Assembly: GCA_913058405.1 (NCBI GenBank)
Contig: CAJXRC010000019.1
Location: 1 to 37,930 of the forward strand
Direction: 5' to 3'
Length of the DNA: 37,930 nt
Origin: an uncultured Colwellia sp.
Lineage (GTDB): Bacteria; Pseudomonadota; Gammaproteobacteria; Enterobacterales; Alteromonadaceae
Part shown: positions 19,015-28,445 of the stretch, piece by piece
Layout: each line of letters opens with the position of its first letter
Position numbering within the stretch: the first letter of the stretch is position 1
Notes under the pieces: model-generated
Told to the model about the DNA's origin: nothing
The model's input: the letters and a program-made list of their open reading frames with translations, nothing else
The model's database searches: none
Position numbers and translations under genes: made by a program

Positions 19015-20907
19015 TTAGCTAATAAAGTGTTTTATTTTAGTAATAATCCCTTCGGCATCTAAGCCAAGTTCATGATGCATTTCTTCTTGAGTACCATGTT
19101 TAACAAACTGATCAGTAACACCAATATTTAGAATAGTCACCGGTTTACCTTGAGAGAGTAAATATTCATTCACACCTGAGCCAGCGCCGCCAGCGATAGC
19201 ATTATCTTCAATAGTTACCAGACAATCATGATTGCTATTTAAAACATCAATCAGTGTTTCATCAAGCGGTTTAACAAAGCGCATATCCACTAAGGTAACG
19301 TTTAGCTCTAATGCCGCTTTCTTCGCTTCACCTAGCATAGAGCCAAAACTTAAAATGGCAACGCTTTTACTTGTTGGTTTTTTGTTTTCGAATGCTTTGG
19401 TTTCAAGGATGGTTACACCTTTGCCTAATTCGATAGTCTCATCAACACTTGGTAGAATCTCACCTGTTCCATTGCCACGAGGGTAACGAACAATGCTAGG
19501 GCTATTTAACTTATGGCCAGTGTTCAACATTAACTGACATTCTCGCTCATTAGAAGGTGCCATGATAACGGTATTAGGAACGCAACGTAAAAAGCTTAAG
19601 TCGAAAACGCCTTGATGAGTCGCTCCGTCAGCACCTACTATGCCTGCGCGATCAACGGCAAACATAACGGGTAAGTTTTGTATGGCAACATCGTGAATGA
19701 ATTGATCATAGCCACGTTGTAAGAAACTAGAATAAATTGCCACCACTGGTTTTAAACCACCAATTGCAAGGCCTGCAGCATAGGTTACAGAGTGCTGTTC
19801 AGCAATTGCTACGTCAAAGTATTGATCGGGGAAGCGTTGGCTAAATTCAACCATGCCAGAGCCTTCAGCCATGGCCGGAGTAACCGCAACTAATTTTTTA
19901 TCGACTTCAGCTGTTTTACACAACCAATCACCAAATATTTTAGAATAAGTGGGTAAGCTAGGTTTTGACTGGGGTAAATTAGTTTCTTCAGGATTAAACT
20001 TAGGTACCGCATGGTATTTGATTGGGTCTTGCTCTGCCGCTTGATAACCTTTACCTTTGGTTGTAACCACGTGCAAAAATTGTGGACCTTTCAAGTTGCG
20101 CATGTTTTTAATCGTTGTCACTAAGCTTTCGACATCATGACCATCAATAGGACCAATATAATTAAAGCCTAACTCTTCAAAAAAAGTACTGGGTACAACC
20201 ATGCCTTTTAAGTGTTCTTCAGCGCGGCTAGCAAGTTCTTTTATTGGTGGAATATTACCTAATAATTTTTTACTGCTTTCTCTAAAACCAGTAAAAATAC
20301 TGCCTGATAACAATTTGGCAAGATGGTTGTTTAATGCGCCAACATTCTTTGAAATTGACATGTCATTATCATTTAAGATGATTAACATATCTTTTTTGAT
20401 ATCACCTGCATGGTTTAAGGCTTCAAAAGCCATACCTGCGGTCATTGCGCCATCGCCAATCACAGCAACGGTTTTACGATTTTTTGCTTCTTTTTCAGCG
20501 GCTACCGCTAAACCTAAAGCGGCAGAAATGGAAGTACTTGAATGACCAACACTTAAGGTGTCGTATTCGCTCTCTTCACGCCAAGGGAAAGGATGTAAAC
20601 CACCCTTTTGTCTTATAGTATGAAGCTGATCACGCCTGCCAGTTAAAATCTTATGTGGGTAAGCTTGATGACCAACATCCCAAATTAAATGATCAAACGG
20701 GGTGTTGTAGACATAATGTAAGGCTACAGTAAGTTCAATAGTTCCTAGACCTGATGCAAAGTGTCCACTACTTTTACTCACCGAATTAAGTAGAAAACTA
20801 CGTAACTCATTACTGATACGTGTCAGTTGTTCCTGCGGCATAGTACGCAGATCTTCTGGAATATTAATCTGAGAAAGCAGTGGGTAGTCAGCAAGGTTTT
20901 TAGTCAT
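19015..20907 (-). CDS. dxs: 1-deoxy-D-xylulose-5-phosphate synthase
   Basis: DXS condenses pyruvate and glyceraldehyde-3-phosphate to DXP, the first MEP-pathway step, with thiamine diphosphate. The chosen ATG (20907) gives 630 residues beginning [11 protein letters not shown], close to E. coli Dxs (620). An ATG at 20931 would add eight residues, and neither has a clear ribosome site. Motifs are [25 protein letters not shown], ThDP-binding [18 protein letters not shown] with NDN, PIDGHD, the catalytic Glu in [13 protein letters not shown], and [13 protein letters not shown]. Last gene of xseB-ispA-dxs. Confidence 0.96.
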   Translation of the reverse strand: MTKNLADYPLLSQINIPEDLRTMPQEQLTRISNELRSFLLNSVSKSSGHFASGLGTIELTVALHYVYNTPFDHLIWDVGHQAYPHKILTGRRDQLHTIRQKGGLHPFPWREESEYDTLSVGHSSTSISAALGLAVAAEKEAKNRKTVAVIGDGAMTAGMAFEALNHAGDIKKDMLIILNDNDMSISKNVGALNNHLAKLLSGSIFTGFRESSKKLLGNIPPIKELASRAEEHLKGMVVPSTFFEELGFNYIGPIDGHDVESLVTTIKNMRNLKGPQFLHVVTTKGKGYQAAEQDPIKYHAVPKFNPEETNLPQSKPSLPTYSKIFGDWLCKTAEVDKKLVAVTPAMAEGSGMVEFSQRFPDQYFDVAIAEQHSVTYAAGLAIGGLKPVVAIYSSFLQRGYDQFIHDVAIQNLPVMFAVDRAGIVGADGATHQGVFDLSFLRCVPNTVIMAPSNERECQLMLNTGHKLNSPSIVRYPRGNGTGEILPSVDETIELGKGVTILETKAFENKKPTSKSVAILSFGSMLGEAKKAALELNVTLVDMRFVKPLDETLIDVLNSNHDCLVTIEDNAIAGGAGSGVNEYLLSQGKPVTILNIGVTDQFVKHGTQEEMHHELGLDAEGIITKIKHFIS

Positions 20908-20961
20908 AGTTTGTCTATTGGTAATTATCATTTTATTTAAAGTTTTGCCCTGTCTTAACGC

Positions 20962-21864
20962 CTAGTGGCTGCGTTTAACAATAAAAGTGGCAAAATCTGC
21001 TAAAGATTGGGTATTGTAAGGTAATCTGCTCAAAGCTTGAAGCGCTTGTTGTAATAAGTTTTCCGCTTTGTCTTGTGCGCCCTGCAAACCGAGTAGCGCT
21101 GGATAAGTACTTTTATTAGCTGCTATGTCTGAGCCAACAGGCTTACCTAGCTCTTCTTCGGTAGATGTTAAATCAATTATATCATCTTGTACTTGGTAGG
21201 CTAGACCAATGAGCTGAGCGTATTCGCTTAATACTTTTTTGTAGTCACTGGTGACTTCTGCACTGCACATCGCTGGCATCAATACTGACGCTTCCAATAA
21301 GGCACCCGTTTTAAGAGAATGCAGTACTTCTAATTCAGATAGTGGAATGGTTTTACCCGTTGCCGCTAAATCAAGTGCTTGTCCGCCACACATTCCCTGG
21401 TAGCCCGAAGCACGCACTAATTGTTGAATTAGTTTTACTTGAATAGGCATTTGGGACGAAATTTGATTCGATGAAAACGTATGATTAGCTAAAATATCAA
21501 AAGCAAGAGTTTGCAAGGCATCACCAGCTAGTATTGCTGTAGCTTCATCAAAAGCTTTATGACAAGTCGGCTTACCACGTCTTAAATCATCGTCATCCAT
21601 TGCTGGTAAGTCGTCATGTAAAAGTGAATAAGCATGAATGCACTCAAGGGCACCAGCTACTGCATCAATATCGTTCAAGTCAGCTGAAACCGCTTCACCT
21701 GTAATATAAGCTAAGTAGGGGCGCATGCGTTTTCCACCAATAAGTAGACCATATCGCATGGCTTCTATTAGCGTAGGATCATTGATGGAAAGCTCTTGAA
21801 GCTTAGTGGCTAGAAAATCATTTATACGGAGTTGATAATGAGCATAAGAAATTAATGTAGTCAT
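20962..21864 (-). CDS. ispA: (2E,6E)-farnesyl diphosphate synthase
   Basis: A short-chain trans-prenyltransferase making FPP from DMAPP and two IPP. The 300 residues (E. coli IspA 299) contain GGKRMRPYL, the first Asp-rich motif LLHDDLPAMDDDDLRRGKPT and the second QVQDDIIDLT. KPVGSDIAANKSTYP follows. It has the bacterial type I FPPS arrangement, with two residues inserted in the first motif (DDxxxxD). Its ATG overlaps the xseB stop by one base (TAATG), so translation is coupled. dxs follows after 54 nt. Confidence 0.95.
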   Translation of the reverse strand: MTTLISYAHYQLRINDFLATKLQELSINDPTLIEAMRYGLLIGGKRMRPYLAYITGEAVSADLNDIDAVAGALECIHAYSLLHDDLPAMDDDDLRRGKPTCHKAFDEATAILAGDALQTLAFDILANHTFSSNQISSQMPIQVKLIQQLVRASGYQGMCGGQALDLAATGKTIPLSELEVLHSLKTGALLEASVLMPAMCSAEVTSDYKKVLSEYAQLIGLAYQVQDDIIDLTSTEEELGKPVGSDIAANKSTYPALLGLQGAQDKAENLLQQALQALSRLPYNTQSLADFATFIVKRSH

Positions 21865-22112
21865 TAACTTTCGCCTGCGCTGCTATCAAAATCACTTAGC
21901 TTGGCAGTGCCATTTTTATCTAGCAAAATTTGTACTTTTTGCTCAGCAGCTTGCAATTTTACCTGACTTAATTGGCTCAGATTCAGGCCTCGTTCAAAAA
22001 GTGCCATTGATTCTTCAAGGCTTAATTCACCTTGCTCTAAACTTTGCACAATTGTATCAAGTTCATTTAATGATTCTTCAAAAGAGAGATTTTCTAGTTT
22101 CTTTTTAGCCAT
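21864..22112 (-). CDS. xseB: Exodeoxyribonuclease VII small subunit
   Basis: XseB partners XseA in exonuclease VII, which degrades single-stranded DNA. From the ATG at 22112 the protein is 82 residues starting MAKKKLENLSFEESLNELD, against 80 in E. coli, with conserved VQSLEQGELSLEESMALFERG and AAEQKVQILL. A longer in-frame start at 22172 adds 20 residues without family support. First gene of the xseB-ispA-dxs operon, the standard gammaproteobacterial arrangement. Confidence 0.94.
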   Translation of the reverse strand: MAKKKLENLSFEESLNELDTIVQSLEQGELSLEESMALFERGLNLSQLSQVKLQAAEQKVQILLDKNGTAKLSDFDSSAGES

Positions 22113-22235
22113 GATTTTTGCTCTAAGCACGTGAGGATTAATTAATTCCGGCAAACTTACCTTAGCTTGCAACGTGGGTCAATTGACCTAGTTCAATTAT
22201 AGTTCTAAAAATATTTTATCATTAGTGTTAAGTTA

Positions 22236-22309
22236 TTGACACTGCGGGCGATAATAAACTTATATACATATTTTATTATTAGTGAATTATTCGTTAGGCA
22301 TTAGCGAAT
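22236..22309 (+). promoter_or_regulatory. Candidate promoter region for pomAB
   Basis: TTGACA at 22236-22241 is followed 19 nt later by TATATA (22261-22266), a suboptimal spacing. In the same place TAAG...GGCGATAA resembles a sigma-28 flagellar promoter (TAAA-N15-GCCGATAA) with one base too little spacing. A small hairpin ATTCGTTA/TAGCGAAT lies at 22289-22309. The stretch 22113-22494 has no gene; besides this it holds the hairpin at 22410. Confidence 0.3.
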
Positions 22310-22409
22310 AGCTTGCACTTAATGTAGTATTCTTTTATTTATACTCATGACAATTCAAAATGCCCTCTGGATCGAGCATTATGAATGATTACGGGTATTA
22401 AGTTCGGTC

Positions 22410-22461
22410 TAATACTAATCTGTGTAAGGAAGTGCGCATTTTCTTACACAGATTAGTATTA
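22410..22461. repeat. Long near-perfect hairpin upstream of pomA
   Basis: The arms 22410-22431 (starting TAATACTAATCTGTGTAAG) and 22440-22461 are complementary over 22 bp with one G-U pair, leaving an 8-nt loop GTGCGCAT. It ends 33 nt before the pomA start codon and carries no T-tract. It looks like a mobile palindromic (REP/hairpin) unit rather than a terminator. Confidence 0.7.
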
Positions 22462-22494
22462 AAGCGCGATTAGTTAGTTGTTTAGGAGAGTTTT

Positions 22495-23259
22495 GTGGAT
22501 TTAGCTACGTTAATTGGTATTTTAGGTGCCATTGGTTTATTGGTCATGGCGATGGTGCTATCGGGCGACATTATGATGTTTGCTGATACCCAGTCGGTAT
22601 TGATTGTTTTTTGTGGCTCAATATTTATCGTATTATCTAATTACAACTTAGGGCAGTTTTTTGGTATAGGCAAAATAATTGGTAAAGCCTTTATGTTTAA
22701 ACTTGAGAAACCTGAAGAGCTAATCGAGAAAGCTGTTGATATGGCCGATGCAGCACGTAAAGGCGGTTTTTTAGCCCTTGAAGAAGCCGAAATTACCAAT
22801 CCTTTTATGCAAAAAGGTGTTGATATGTTGGTTGATGGTCATGATGCTGACGTAGTGCGAGCAACATTACAAAAAGATATTAATTTAACTACTGAGCGCC
22901 ATGAAACGGGTTCAGATATGATGATGGCGCTTGCCGATGTTGCACCTGCAATGGGTATGATTGGAACGCTTATTGGTCTTGTTGCCATGTTATCTAACAT
23001 GGATGATCCTAAATCGATTGGTCCTGCGATGGCGGTTGCTTTGTTAACAACACTCTACGGTGCCTTTTTAGCCAACGTTATCGCTATTCCTATTGCGTCA
23101 AAATTAAAACTTCGCATGGCTGAAGAAAAAATGAATCAAGAGCTAGTGCTTGATGCTGTCCTGGGGATTCAAGATGGTCAAAACCCACGCGTTATCGAAG
23201 GCTTATTAAAAAACTATTTAGCTGAAGGTAAAAGAAAAATCGATACAACTGATGAGTAG
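22495..23259 (+). CDS. pomA: Flagellar motor stator protein PomA (MotA family)
   Basis: PomA forms, with PomB, the Na+-driven stator of the polar flagellar motor. The 254 residues (Vibrio PomA 253) have four hydrophobic segments: two at the N-terminus, then VAPAMGMIGTLIGLVAML and AMAVALLTTLYGAFLANVIAIP. The large cytoplasmic loop (about 65-145) carries the charged residues that contact FliG. The start is GTG at 22495 with AGGAGAG at 22484-22490. pomB follows after 44 nt. Confidence 0.94.
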   Translation: MDLATLIGILGAIGLLVMAMVLSGDIMMFADTQSVLIVFCGSIFIVLSNYNLGQFFGIGKIIGKAFMFKLEKPEELIEKAVDMADAARKGGFLALEEAEITNPFMQKGVDMLVDGHDADVVRATLQKDINLTTERHETGSDMMMALADVAPAMGMIGTLIGLVAMLSNMDDPKSIGPAMAVALLTTLYGAFLANVIAIPIASKLKLRMAEEKMNQELVLDAVLGIQDGQNPRVIEGLLKNYLAEGKRKIDTTDE

Positions 23260-23303
23260 CAGGAACAGACTTATGTTAAGTAGCTTTAGTTTAGGAGTGA
23301 CGC

Positions 23304-24248
23304 ATGGCTGAACAAGAATGTAAATGTCCACCTCCTGGGCTGCCTGCGTGGATGGGAACGTTTGCCGACCTTATGTCGTTGTTAATGTGCTTCTTCGTTT
23401 TGCTTTTATCATTTTCAGAAATGGATGTTTTAAAGTTTAAACAAATTGCCGGTTCAATGAAATTTGCCTTTGGTGTACAGAATAAAATTGAAGTAAAAGA
23501 TATTCCTAAAGGTACCAGTATTATTGCTCAAGAGTTTCGCCCTGGAAAACCTGAGCCAACTCCTATTGAAGTTATTCAGCAACAAACGATGGAAATGACC
23601 CAGCAGATGCTTGAGTTTCAAGCGGGTGATGAGACGTCTGCTGGTGGGCGACAAGAGCAGCGAGGTACTGAGCGTGGTGGTCAATCTCAAAATACTGAAG
23701 ATGCACTTTCACAGCAGGCATTGGACCAAGCTAAACAAGATATGGAAGAGGCTGCTCAAGAACAAGTAAATGAATTGGTTAAGAAAATTGCTGAACAGCT
23801 AGAGCAACAAATACAAGATGGTGCAATAGAACTAGAATCATTGGGACAACAAGTCATTATTCGTATTAGAGAGAATGGTTCTTTTCCTTCAGGATCTGCT
23901 TTCTTACAGCCTAAGTTTAGACCTATTATTCACGAAATTGGTGAGCTGTTAAAAACGGTGCCGGGTGAAATCATGATTTCAGGTCATACAGATAATCGTG
24001 GCGTTAATTCTGAATTGTATAGTTCAAATTGGGACTTATCTAGTAAACGTGCGGTAGCGATAGCGCACGAGTTGATTAAAGTACCTGGTTTTGACCCTAC
24101 ACGTTTAGTGGCTGCGGGTCATGCTGATACTCGAGCTTTGGTACCTAATACTAATGCGCTTAATCGTCGTCGAAATCGACGTGTTGAAATTGCTATTAAT
24201 CAAGGTAAAGCCAAAGAAACTGAGCGTATAGGCATTACAAAAGAATAG
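23304..24248 (+). CDS. pomB: Flagellar motor stator protein PomB (MotB family)
   Basis: A 314-residue protein (Vibrio PomB about 315). It has a short cytoplasmic tail, one transmembrane helix with the ion-binding Asp22 in FADLMSLLMCFFVLLLSFSEMD, a Gln/Glu-rich linker (about 95-160) and a C-terminal OmpA-like peptidoglycan-binding domain. That domain shows ISGHTDNRG and the NRRRNRRVEIAI end. Asp22 corresponds to the Na+ site Asp24 of Vibrio PomB. Na+ use is inferred from similarity to PomB rather than MotB and from the Na+-NQR nearby. Confidence 0.94.
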   Translation: MAEQECKCPPPGLPAWMGTFADLMSLLMCFFVLLLSFSEMDVLKFKQIAGSMKFAFGVQNKIEVKDIPKGTSIIAQEFRPGKPEPTPIEVIQQQTMEMTQQMLEFQAGDETSAGGRQEQRGTERGGQSQNTEDALSQQALDQAKQDMEEAAQEQVNELVKKIAEQLEQQIQDGAIELESLGQQVIIRIRENGSFPSGSAFLQPKFRPIIHEIGELLKTVPGEIMISGHTDNRGVNSELYSSNWDLSSKRAVAIAHELIKVPGFDPTRLVAAGHADTRALVPNTNALNRRRNRRVEIAINQGKAKETERIGITKE

Positions 24249-24355
24249 AAAAACATTAACCAAGGTTAAACTTAAAAAACTAGAGTCATCACTCTGTCAG
24301 TTGTTTAGGCTTACCTTGTGAATGGTTAAGTAACGCAACAAGGACGTAGCTTATT

Positions 24356-24379
24356 AGACAATGTAGATTCGCATTGTCT
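24356..24379. repeat. Small inverted repeat after pomB
   Basis: AGACAATG (24356-24363) and CATTGTCT (24372-24379) form an 8-bp stem with an 8-nt loop about 110 nt after pomB. There is no T-tract, so it is at best a weak or Rho-assisted stop. Confidence 0.4.
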
Positions 24380-24450
24380 TAAGTAACTGGATTACACCCT
24401 ATTCACATTACTTTCTTATATTCCTCTCAAGTAAGCGCTAAAACGAAAGC

Positions 24451-24479
24451 TCAACAGAAGCCAAAAAATAGTGTACAAT
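24451..24479 (+). promoter_or_regulatory. Candidate thiI promoter
   Basis: TCAACA (24451-24456), 17-nt spacer, TACAAT (24474-24479), then the GC-rich discriminator GCGCGCC. A start near 24486 would give a leader of about 33 nt to the thiI ATG. Such a discriminator is typical of promoters sensitive to ppGpp; that role is inference. Confidence 0.5.
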
Positions 24480-24518
24480 GCGCGCCATTATTTTTTTGTC
24501 TTTTTTAGGTCATAACCG

Positions 24519-25973
24519 ATGAAATTTATCGTAAAGCTTCAAGCTGAGATTACCATTAAATCTCGCCCCGTCCGTAAACGTTTTACTAAAATATTAGAGT
24601 CTAGCGTTAAGAATGTTTTACGTCGTATTGACGAACAAGTCACTACACGTATGAACTGGGATAATATTGAAGTTAATACTAAAGACAATTCACCTGAAAA
24701 CCGTGAACGGTTAGTAGAAGCACTTAAGTGTATTCCTGGCGTTCCTATGTTCTTAGAAGTACAGCAAAGTGAATTTGTTGATGTTCATGATATTTATGAA
24801 AAAACACTCGCTGTTCATGCTAAATTTATTGAAAACAAGACTTTTTGTGTACGCGCTAAACGCACAGGAACGCATGATTTCAATTCTTTAAAAGTTGAAC
24901 AATACGTTGGCGGTGGTTTAAATCAAGCGGTCGAAAGCGCTAAGGTTAAACTAAAAAATCCAGATATCACTATTCATTTAGAGATTAAAAACAAAGATCT
25001 TTTTATTGTGACCCAGCGACATAAGGGCTTAGGCGGCTTTCCAATAGCGACTCAAGAAGATGTTTTATCACTAATGTCAGGTGGTTTTGACTCTGGTGTT
25101 TCAAGTTATCAAATGATCAAGAAAGGTGCACGTACTCATTACTGTTTCTTTAATCTTGGTGGTTCTGCTCACGAAGTGGGTGTTAAACAAATTAGTTATT
25201 ATTTGTGGAACAAATTTGGTGCCTCACATAAAGTTAAATTCTTTGCTGTAGACTTCGAGCCTGTTGTTGCTGAGATTCTTGAGAATGTTGAAAATAGTCA
25301 GATGGGCGTAGTGCTTAAACGCATGATGATTCGCGCAGCTACAAAAATAGCAGAGCGTGGTAAAATTCAAGCACTTGTTACAGGTGAAAGTTTAGGTCAG
25401 GTTTCAAGTCAAACCTTAACTAACTTAAACGTTATCAACCGTGTAACTGATACGCTGATTTTACGACCATTAGCAGCTTATGATAAGCAAGATATTATTG
25501 ATATAGCGCGTAAAATAGGTACAGAAGAATTTTCTAAAACCATTCCTGAATACTGTGGTGTTATTTCTAAAAAACCAACAGTTAAAGCTGTTTTATCTAA
25601 AGTTGAAGAAGAAGAAGGTAACTTTAACTTTGATGTTTTAGACAAGGTTGTTAGCGAAACGCGTGTTTATGATATTCGTGATATAGGTAAAGAGACTGAA
25701 GAAGAAATTCGTGCGGTAGATCTTGTAGAAAATATTCCTGATAATGCTGTAATTCTTGATATTCGTAGTCCTGAAGAAGAAGAAGATAAACCTTTAGAGT
25801 TAGCTGATGTAGAAGTTAAACATATCCCTTTTTATAAGTTGTCTACACAGTTTGGCGATTTAGATATGACGAAAGAATACCTGTTATATTGTGACCATGG
25901 TGTGATGAGTAAACTACAAGCCTTGTATTTACTCGATAATGGTTTTAAAAACGTAAAAGTATATCGCCCTTAA
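24519..25973 (+). CDS. thiI: tRNA 4-thiouridine synthase ThiI with rhodanese domain
   Basis: ThiI thiolates U8 of tRNA and, through its rhodanese domain, supplies sulfur for the thiamine thiazole. The 484 residues (E. coli 482) comprise an N-terminal ferredoxin-like and THUMP region (1-165), a PP-loop ATPase with [14 protein letters not shown] (about 185) and a C-terminal rhodanese domain (about 400-484). Cys346 (IPEYCGVI) and the persulfide Cys458 (LLYCDHG) are both present, so both activities are expected. Its TAA overlaps the stop of the convergent panE-like gene. Confidence 0.96.
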   Translation: MKFIVKLQAEITIKSRPVRKRFTKILESSVKNVLRRIDEQVTTRMNWDNIEVNTKDNSPENRERLVEALKCIPGVPMFLEVQQSEFVDVHDIYEKTLAVHAKFIENKTFCVRAKRTGTHDFNSLKVEQYVGGGLNQAVESAKVKLKNPDITIHLEIKNKDLFIVTQRHKGLGGFPIATQEDVLSLMSGGFDSGVSSYQMIKKGARTHYCFFNLGGSAHEVGVKQISYYLWNKFGASHKVKFFAVDFEPVVAEILENVENSQMGVVLKRMMIRAATKIAERGKIQALVTGESLGQVSSQTLTNLNVINRVTDTLILRPLAAYDKQDIIDIARKIGTEEFSKTIPEYCGVISKKPTVKAVLSKVEEEEGNFNFDVLDKVVSETRVYDIRDIGKETEEEIRAVDLVENIPDNAVILDIRSPEEEEDKPLELADVEVKHIPFYKLSTQFGDLDMTKEYLLYCDHGVMSKLQALYLLDNGFKNVKVYRP

Positions 25974-26971
25974 CCTTCAGAGTTAGCGCTTAGGTTAAGC
26001 ACTTGTTGCCACAGTCGAGTATTTTCGGGTGTGGCAATATTATATTTCTTCGCAACTCGATGAATATAACCGTTAATATAATCAATTTCCGTAGACCTTC
26101 CAGCCAAAACATCACTACGCATTGAAGAGCTATTTTTAGCTGTTGCTTGTGCTACTTTACGCACTATTACTTCCAAATCTTTTAATACCAAATTAATGCT
26201 TTCGGCTTTACTGACATTGATTATTTCAGTGAGTAGCAGATCGATTTGTTCACTAAACTCAGCCTTATTTACTTCGCCATTTTCAATGTTATTTACCGCT
26301 GTTATAGGGTTTATCACACAATTTATTGCCAACTTTAGCCATTGCTTTTGCACAATGTCTTGATGAAAGCTTACTCGGGGCAGGGCATCATTCAATTGAC
26401 TAGAGAGTTGTTGCTGTAAAGTTGAGCTTAGTTGCCCAGAAAGTAAGCCAATATCAGTTTGGCCCAATCCTGTATGGGTGATCGCTAATGGTGCATTGCG
26501 TAAACAGCCATGTGTCGTTAACATCGCCAGTATAACTTGCTGACGGGGAAGTAGACTCTCTACATCCTTTAGAGTACCCATACCATTATGGGCAAGAATA
26601 ATAAGGCAGTGAGGGTTAATGTTGCTAGCTATTTGTTTTATTGCAGTGGCAACATTAAATGATTTTAAGCATAAGATAATAACATCAGCTGCTGCTATAT
26701 CAGCTGTTTTGCTATAGGTTAAAGGGAGAGTCTTGGTTTGCTGTTGCTGATAGGCAGTAAATTTATATGTTGCTGCTTTTTGCTCATTGTCATTCAGCGA
26801 GTCTTGGTTGGAAGCCAGTAGGCTAATGCTTATCTCTTCATTAATATTGTCGGGAGCATTATTCGAGTTCTTTATTTGCGATAAATGATGGTACCAAAGT
26901 AGCCCCATTGCGCCTTGTCCAACAACAACAATATTTTCTAACTTATTTATCATTAATTTGTTATTTACCAT
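25970..26971 (-). CDS. panE: 2-dehydropantoate 2-reductase (PanE/ApbA family)
   Basis: Reduces ketopantoate to pantoate with NADPH in pantothenate/CoA synthesis. The 333 residues start with a Rossmann motif [12 protein letters not shown] (about 15-26). They show [10 protein letters not shown] and [11 protein letters not shown], the catalytic-Lys region [17 protein letters not shown], and the C-terminal [13 protein letters not shown]. It is longer than E. coli PanE (303), with low-complexity insertions. Family members are variable, so another ketoacid reductase is possible. An ATG at 26953 is an alternative start. The VanZ-like gene lies 9 nt upstream. The stop codon overlaps the thiI stop. 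Confidence 0.85.
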   Translation of the reverse strand: MVNNKLMINKLENIVVVGQGAMGLLWYHHLSQIKNSNNAPDNINEEISISLLASNQDSLNDNEQKAATYKFTAYQQQQTKTLPLTYSKTADIAAADVIILCLKSFNVATAIKQIASNINPHCLIILAHNGMGTLKDVESLLPRQQVILAMLTTHGCLRNAPLAITHTGLGQTDIGLLSGQLSSTLQQQLSSQLNDALPRVSFHQDIVQKQWLKLAINCVINPITAVNNIENGEVNKAEFSEQIDLLLTEIINVSKAESINLVLKDLEVIVRKVAQATAKNSSSMRSDVLAGRSTEIDYINGYIHRVAKKYNIATPENTRLWQQVLNLSANSEG

Positions 26972-26980
26972 TTTAGTTAA

Positions 26981-27370
26981 TTAGTCGTCGGTAGTTAGTG
27001 AGGGAGTTATCGTTTTTCGAACAAAGCTCCGGTAAAGCCATTTTGCTAATACGAATAAAAAAATACCAACAACATCAGCAAGAAAGTCACCAAACTCACC
27101 ATTTCTAAAGCCTAGAAAAGATTGACCAACTTCTGTCAAAGCGCCATAGAAAATAAGCAAAGGCACAGCAACAGCAAGTGATAACTTTATAATAGAGTGG
27201 CTAACCCAGGTTAAAATGAAAAAACTCGTTAAATGGCCTATGGTATCAATCGCAGGGAGCTGAAAAATACGTCTTCGTAAAAGGTCAGGTAAAAATTCAT
27301 GAGCGAACAGCAGAGATACAGTGATAATGATTACCGTAATAAAAAAGTAATAATGCTGGCGAGCTTTCAC
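26981..27370 (-). CDS. VanZ-like family membrane protein
   Basis: A 129-residue protein with four hydrophobic segments. The VanZ-like signature is readable: AIDTIGHLTSFFIL in the second segment region, then YGALTEVGQSFLGFRNGEFGDFLADVVGI. VanZ of the vanA cluster gives low-level teicoplanin resistance, but chromosomal relatives in Gammaproteobacteria have no settled role. It lies immediately upstream of the panE-like gene on the same strand, probably one operon. No promoter is obvious in the 202-nt gap shared with yajQ. Confidence 0.82.
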   Translation of the reverse strand: MKARQHYYFFITVIIITVSLLFAHEFLPDLLRRRIFQLPAIDTIGHLTSFFILTWVSHSIIKLSLAVAVPLLIFYGALTEVGQSFLGFRNGEFGDFLADVVGIFLFVLAKWLYRSFVRKTITPSLTTDD

Positions 27371-27464
27371 AAATAATCTACAAATGAATAAGAAAGTATT
27401 TGGATACTAGCATGATTAATACTAAACGGATTAGTTTATTGCTCAGCTTTAATACCTAGCATGG

Positions 27465-27569
27465 TTGCTTGTTTTAGTTAGCACTTTAGTTGCGTGCATG
27501 AAACGTGAAGGTATAATGGCAGGTATTGAGTTAATTAAACCTACAGCTAAACCTATAGAAGAGAAATAA
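27465..27569 (+). CDS. Possible small lipoprotein ORF upstream of yajQ
   Basis: An open frame from TTG (27465) to TAA (27567-27569) encodes 34 residues beginning MLVLVSTLVACMKREG. It contains a perfect lipobox LVAC, then a short Lys/Glu-rich tail ending PIEEK. It ends 3 nt before the yajQ ATG. The N-terminus has no positive charge and the TTG lacks a ribosome site. An out-of-frame ATG at 27461 suggests it may instead be a decayed gene. An internal ATG at 27498 would give 23 residues. Confidence 0.25.
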   Translation: MLVLVSTLVACMKREGIMAGIELIKPTAKPIEEK

Positions 27570-27572
27570 ATT

Positions 27573-28055
27573 ATGCCATCAATGGATATCGTATCAGAAA
27601 CTGACTTAGAAGAAGTAAAAAATGCTGTCGATAATACTAATCGTGAAATGACTACACGTTTTGACTTTCGAGGTGTAGAAGCAAGTTTTGAATGGAAGAA
27701 ACCTAACGTTACTCTTAAAGCTGAAAGCGACTTTCAATTAAAGCAAATGTGCGACATGTTGAGAAGTCAGTTAAGTAAACGTAATGTGGACGCAAAAGCG
27801 ATGGCCGTTGGTGATGCTAGTGCAACAGGCAGAAATTGGAGCCAGCAAGTAACGTTTAAAGAAGGCATTGAACAAGATGTTGCTAAGCAAGTAGTAAAGC
27901 TAATTAAAGGCGAAAAGCTGAAAGTGCAAGCCGCTATTCAAGGTGAGCAAGTACGAGTAACAGGTAAAAAACGTGACGATTTACAAGCGGTAATGCAATT
28001 AGTGCGTTCTGCTGAACTAGAACAATCATTCCAATTTACAAACTTTAAAGACTAA
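27573..28055 (+). CDS. yajQ: YajQ family cyclic-di-GMP-binding protein
   Basis: A 160-residue cytoplasmic protein of the UPF0234/YajQ family, whose members bind nucleotides and c-di-GMP and influence transcription factors (Xc_3703 in Xanthomonas). The family start [28 protein letters not shown], the [17 protein letters not shown] segment and the C-terminal FQFTNFKD are conserved, and length is typical. AGAAGAG precedes the ATG. It is monocistronic on the plus strand, ended by the terminator at 28088. Confidence 0.94.
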   Translation: MPSMDIVSETDLEEVKNAVDNTNREMTTRFDFRGVEASFEWKKPNVTLKAESDFQLKQMCDMLRSQLSKRNVDAKAMAVGDASATGRNWSQQVTFKEGIEQDVAKQVVKLIKGEKLKVQAAIQGEQVRVTGKKRDDLQAVMQLVRSAELEQSFQFTNFKD

Positions 28056-28087
28056 AGTACGCTATCAATAAATTGTGATGATTATTT

Positions 28088-28117
28088 AAAAACCATAGCG
28101 TTAGTTATGGTTTTTTT
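28088..28117 (+). terminator. Rho-independent terminator of yajQ
   Basis: AAAAACCATAGC and GTTATGGTTTTT pair over 12 bp (one G-U) around a GTTA loop, followed by T residues to 28117. It begins 32 nt after the yajQ stop. Confidence 0.9.
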
Positions 28118-28181
28118 ATGTTAGTTAAAAATAATTGATCTTAAAACTTTATCTGATGCGTATTGTAGGCTTTGAATAGTA

Positions 28182-28445
28182 TATACCCGTTACCATTCAA
28201 GATGCAGGTTTCAGAGTGCTTGAGCAACTTCAATTCAAGGCGCTGTGATGAAATAATGGTTGTTCCATTATAAGTCGCAGTAACGATGAAGTGATGTTGA
28301 CCAAGCGCTTCTTTTATAGGTTTAAAATCACTTTAGTCGGCGTTAAATAATCACACCATAGAATGACTATGCTTAAATTATTTGCCTTGCCTAACGTGGT
28401 TTTAATTCCCACTGAAATCCCGTATTTTGATTGGTAACGGGTATA
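28182..28445. mobile_element. MITE-like non-coding element with terminal inverted repeats (element 2)
   Basis: The left end TATACCCGTTACCATTCAAG matches the complement of the right end, TATACCCGTTACCAATCAAA: the first 14 bases are identical and similarity extends to about 37 nt. GTA flanks both sides (28179-28181 and 28446-28448), a possible 3-bp target duplication. The 264-bp body has no credible ORF. It ends 18 nt before the mipA-like start codon, so it forms that gene's entire near-upstream region. Its internal core is shared with element 1. Confidence 0.72.

Noticed and set aside
20201-20545. 114-codon plus-strand ORF
   Set aside because: Antisense to conserved dxs sequence, with no ribosome site or recognisable domain.
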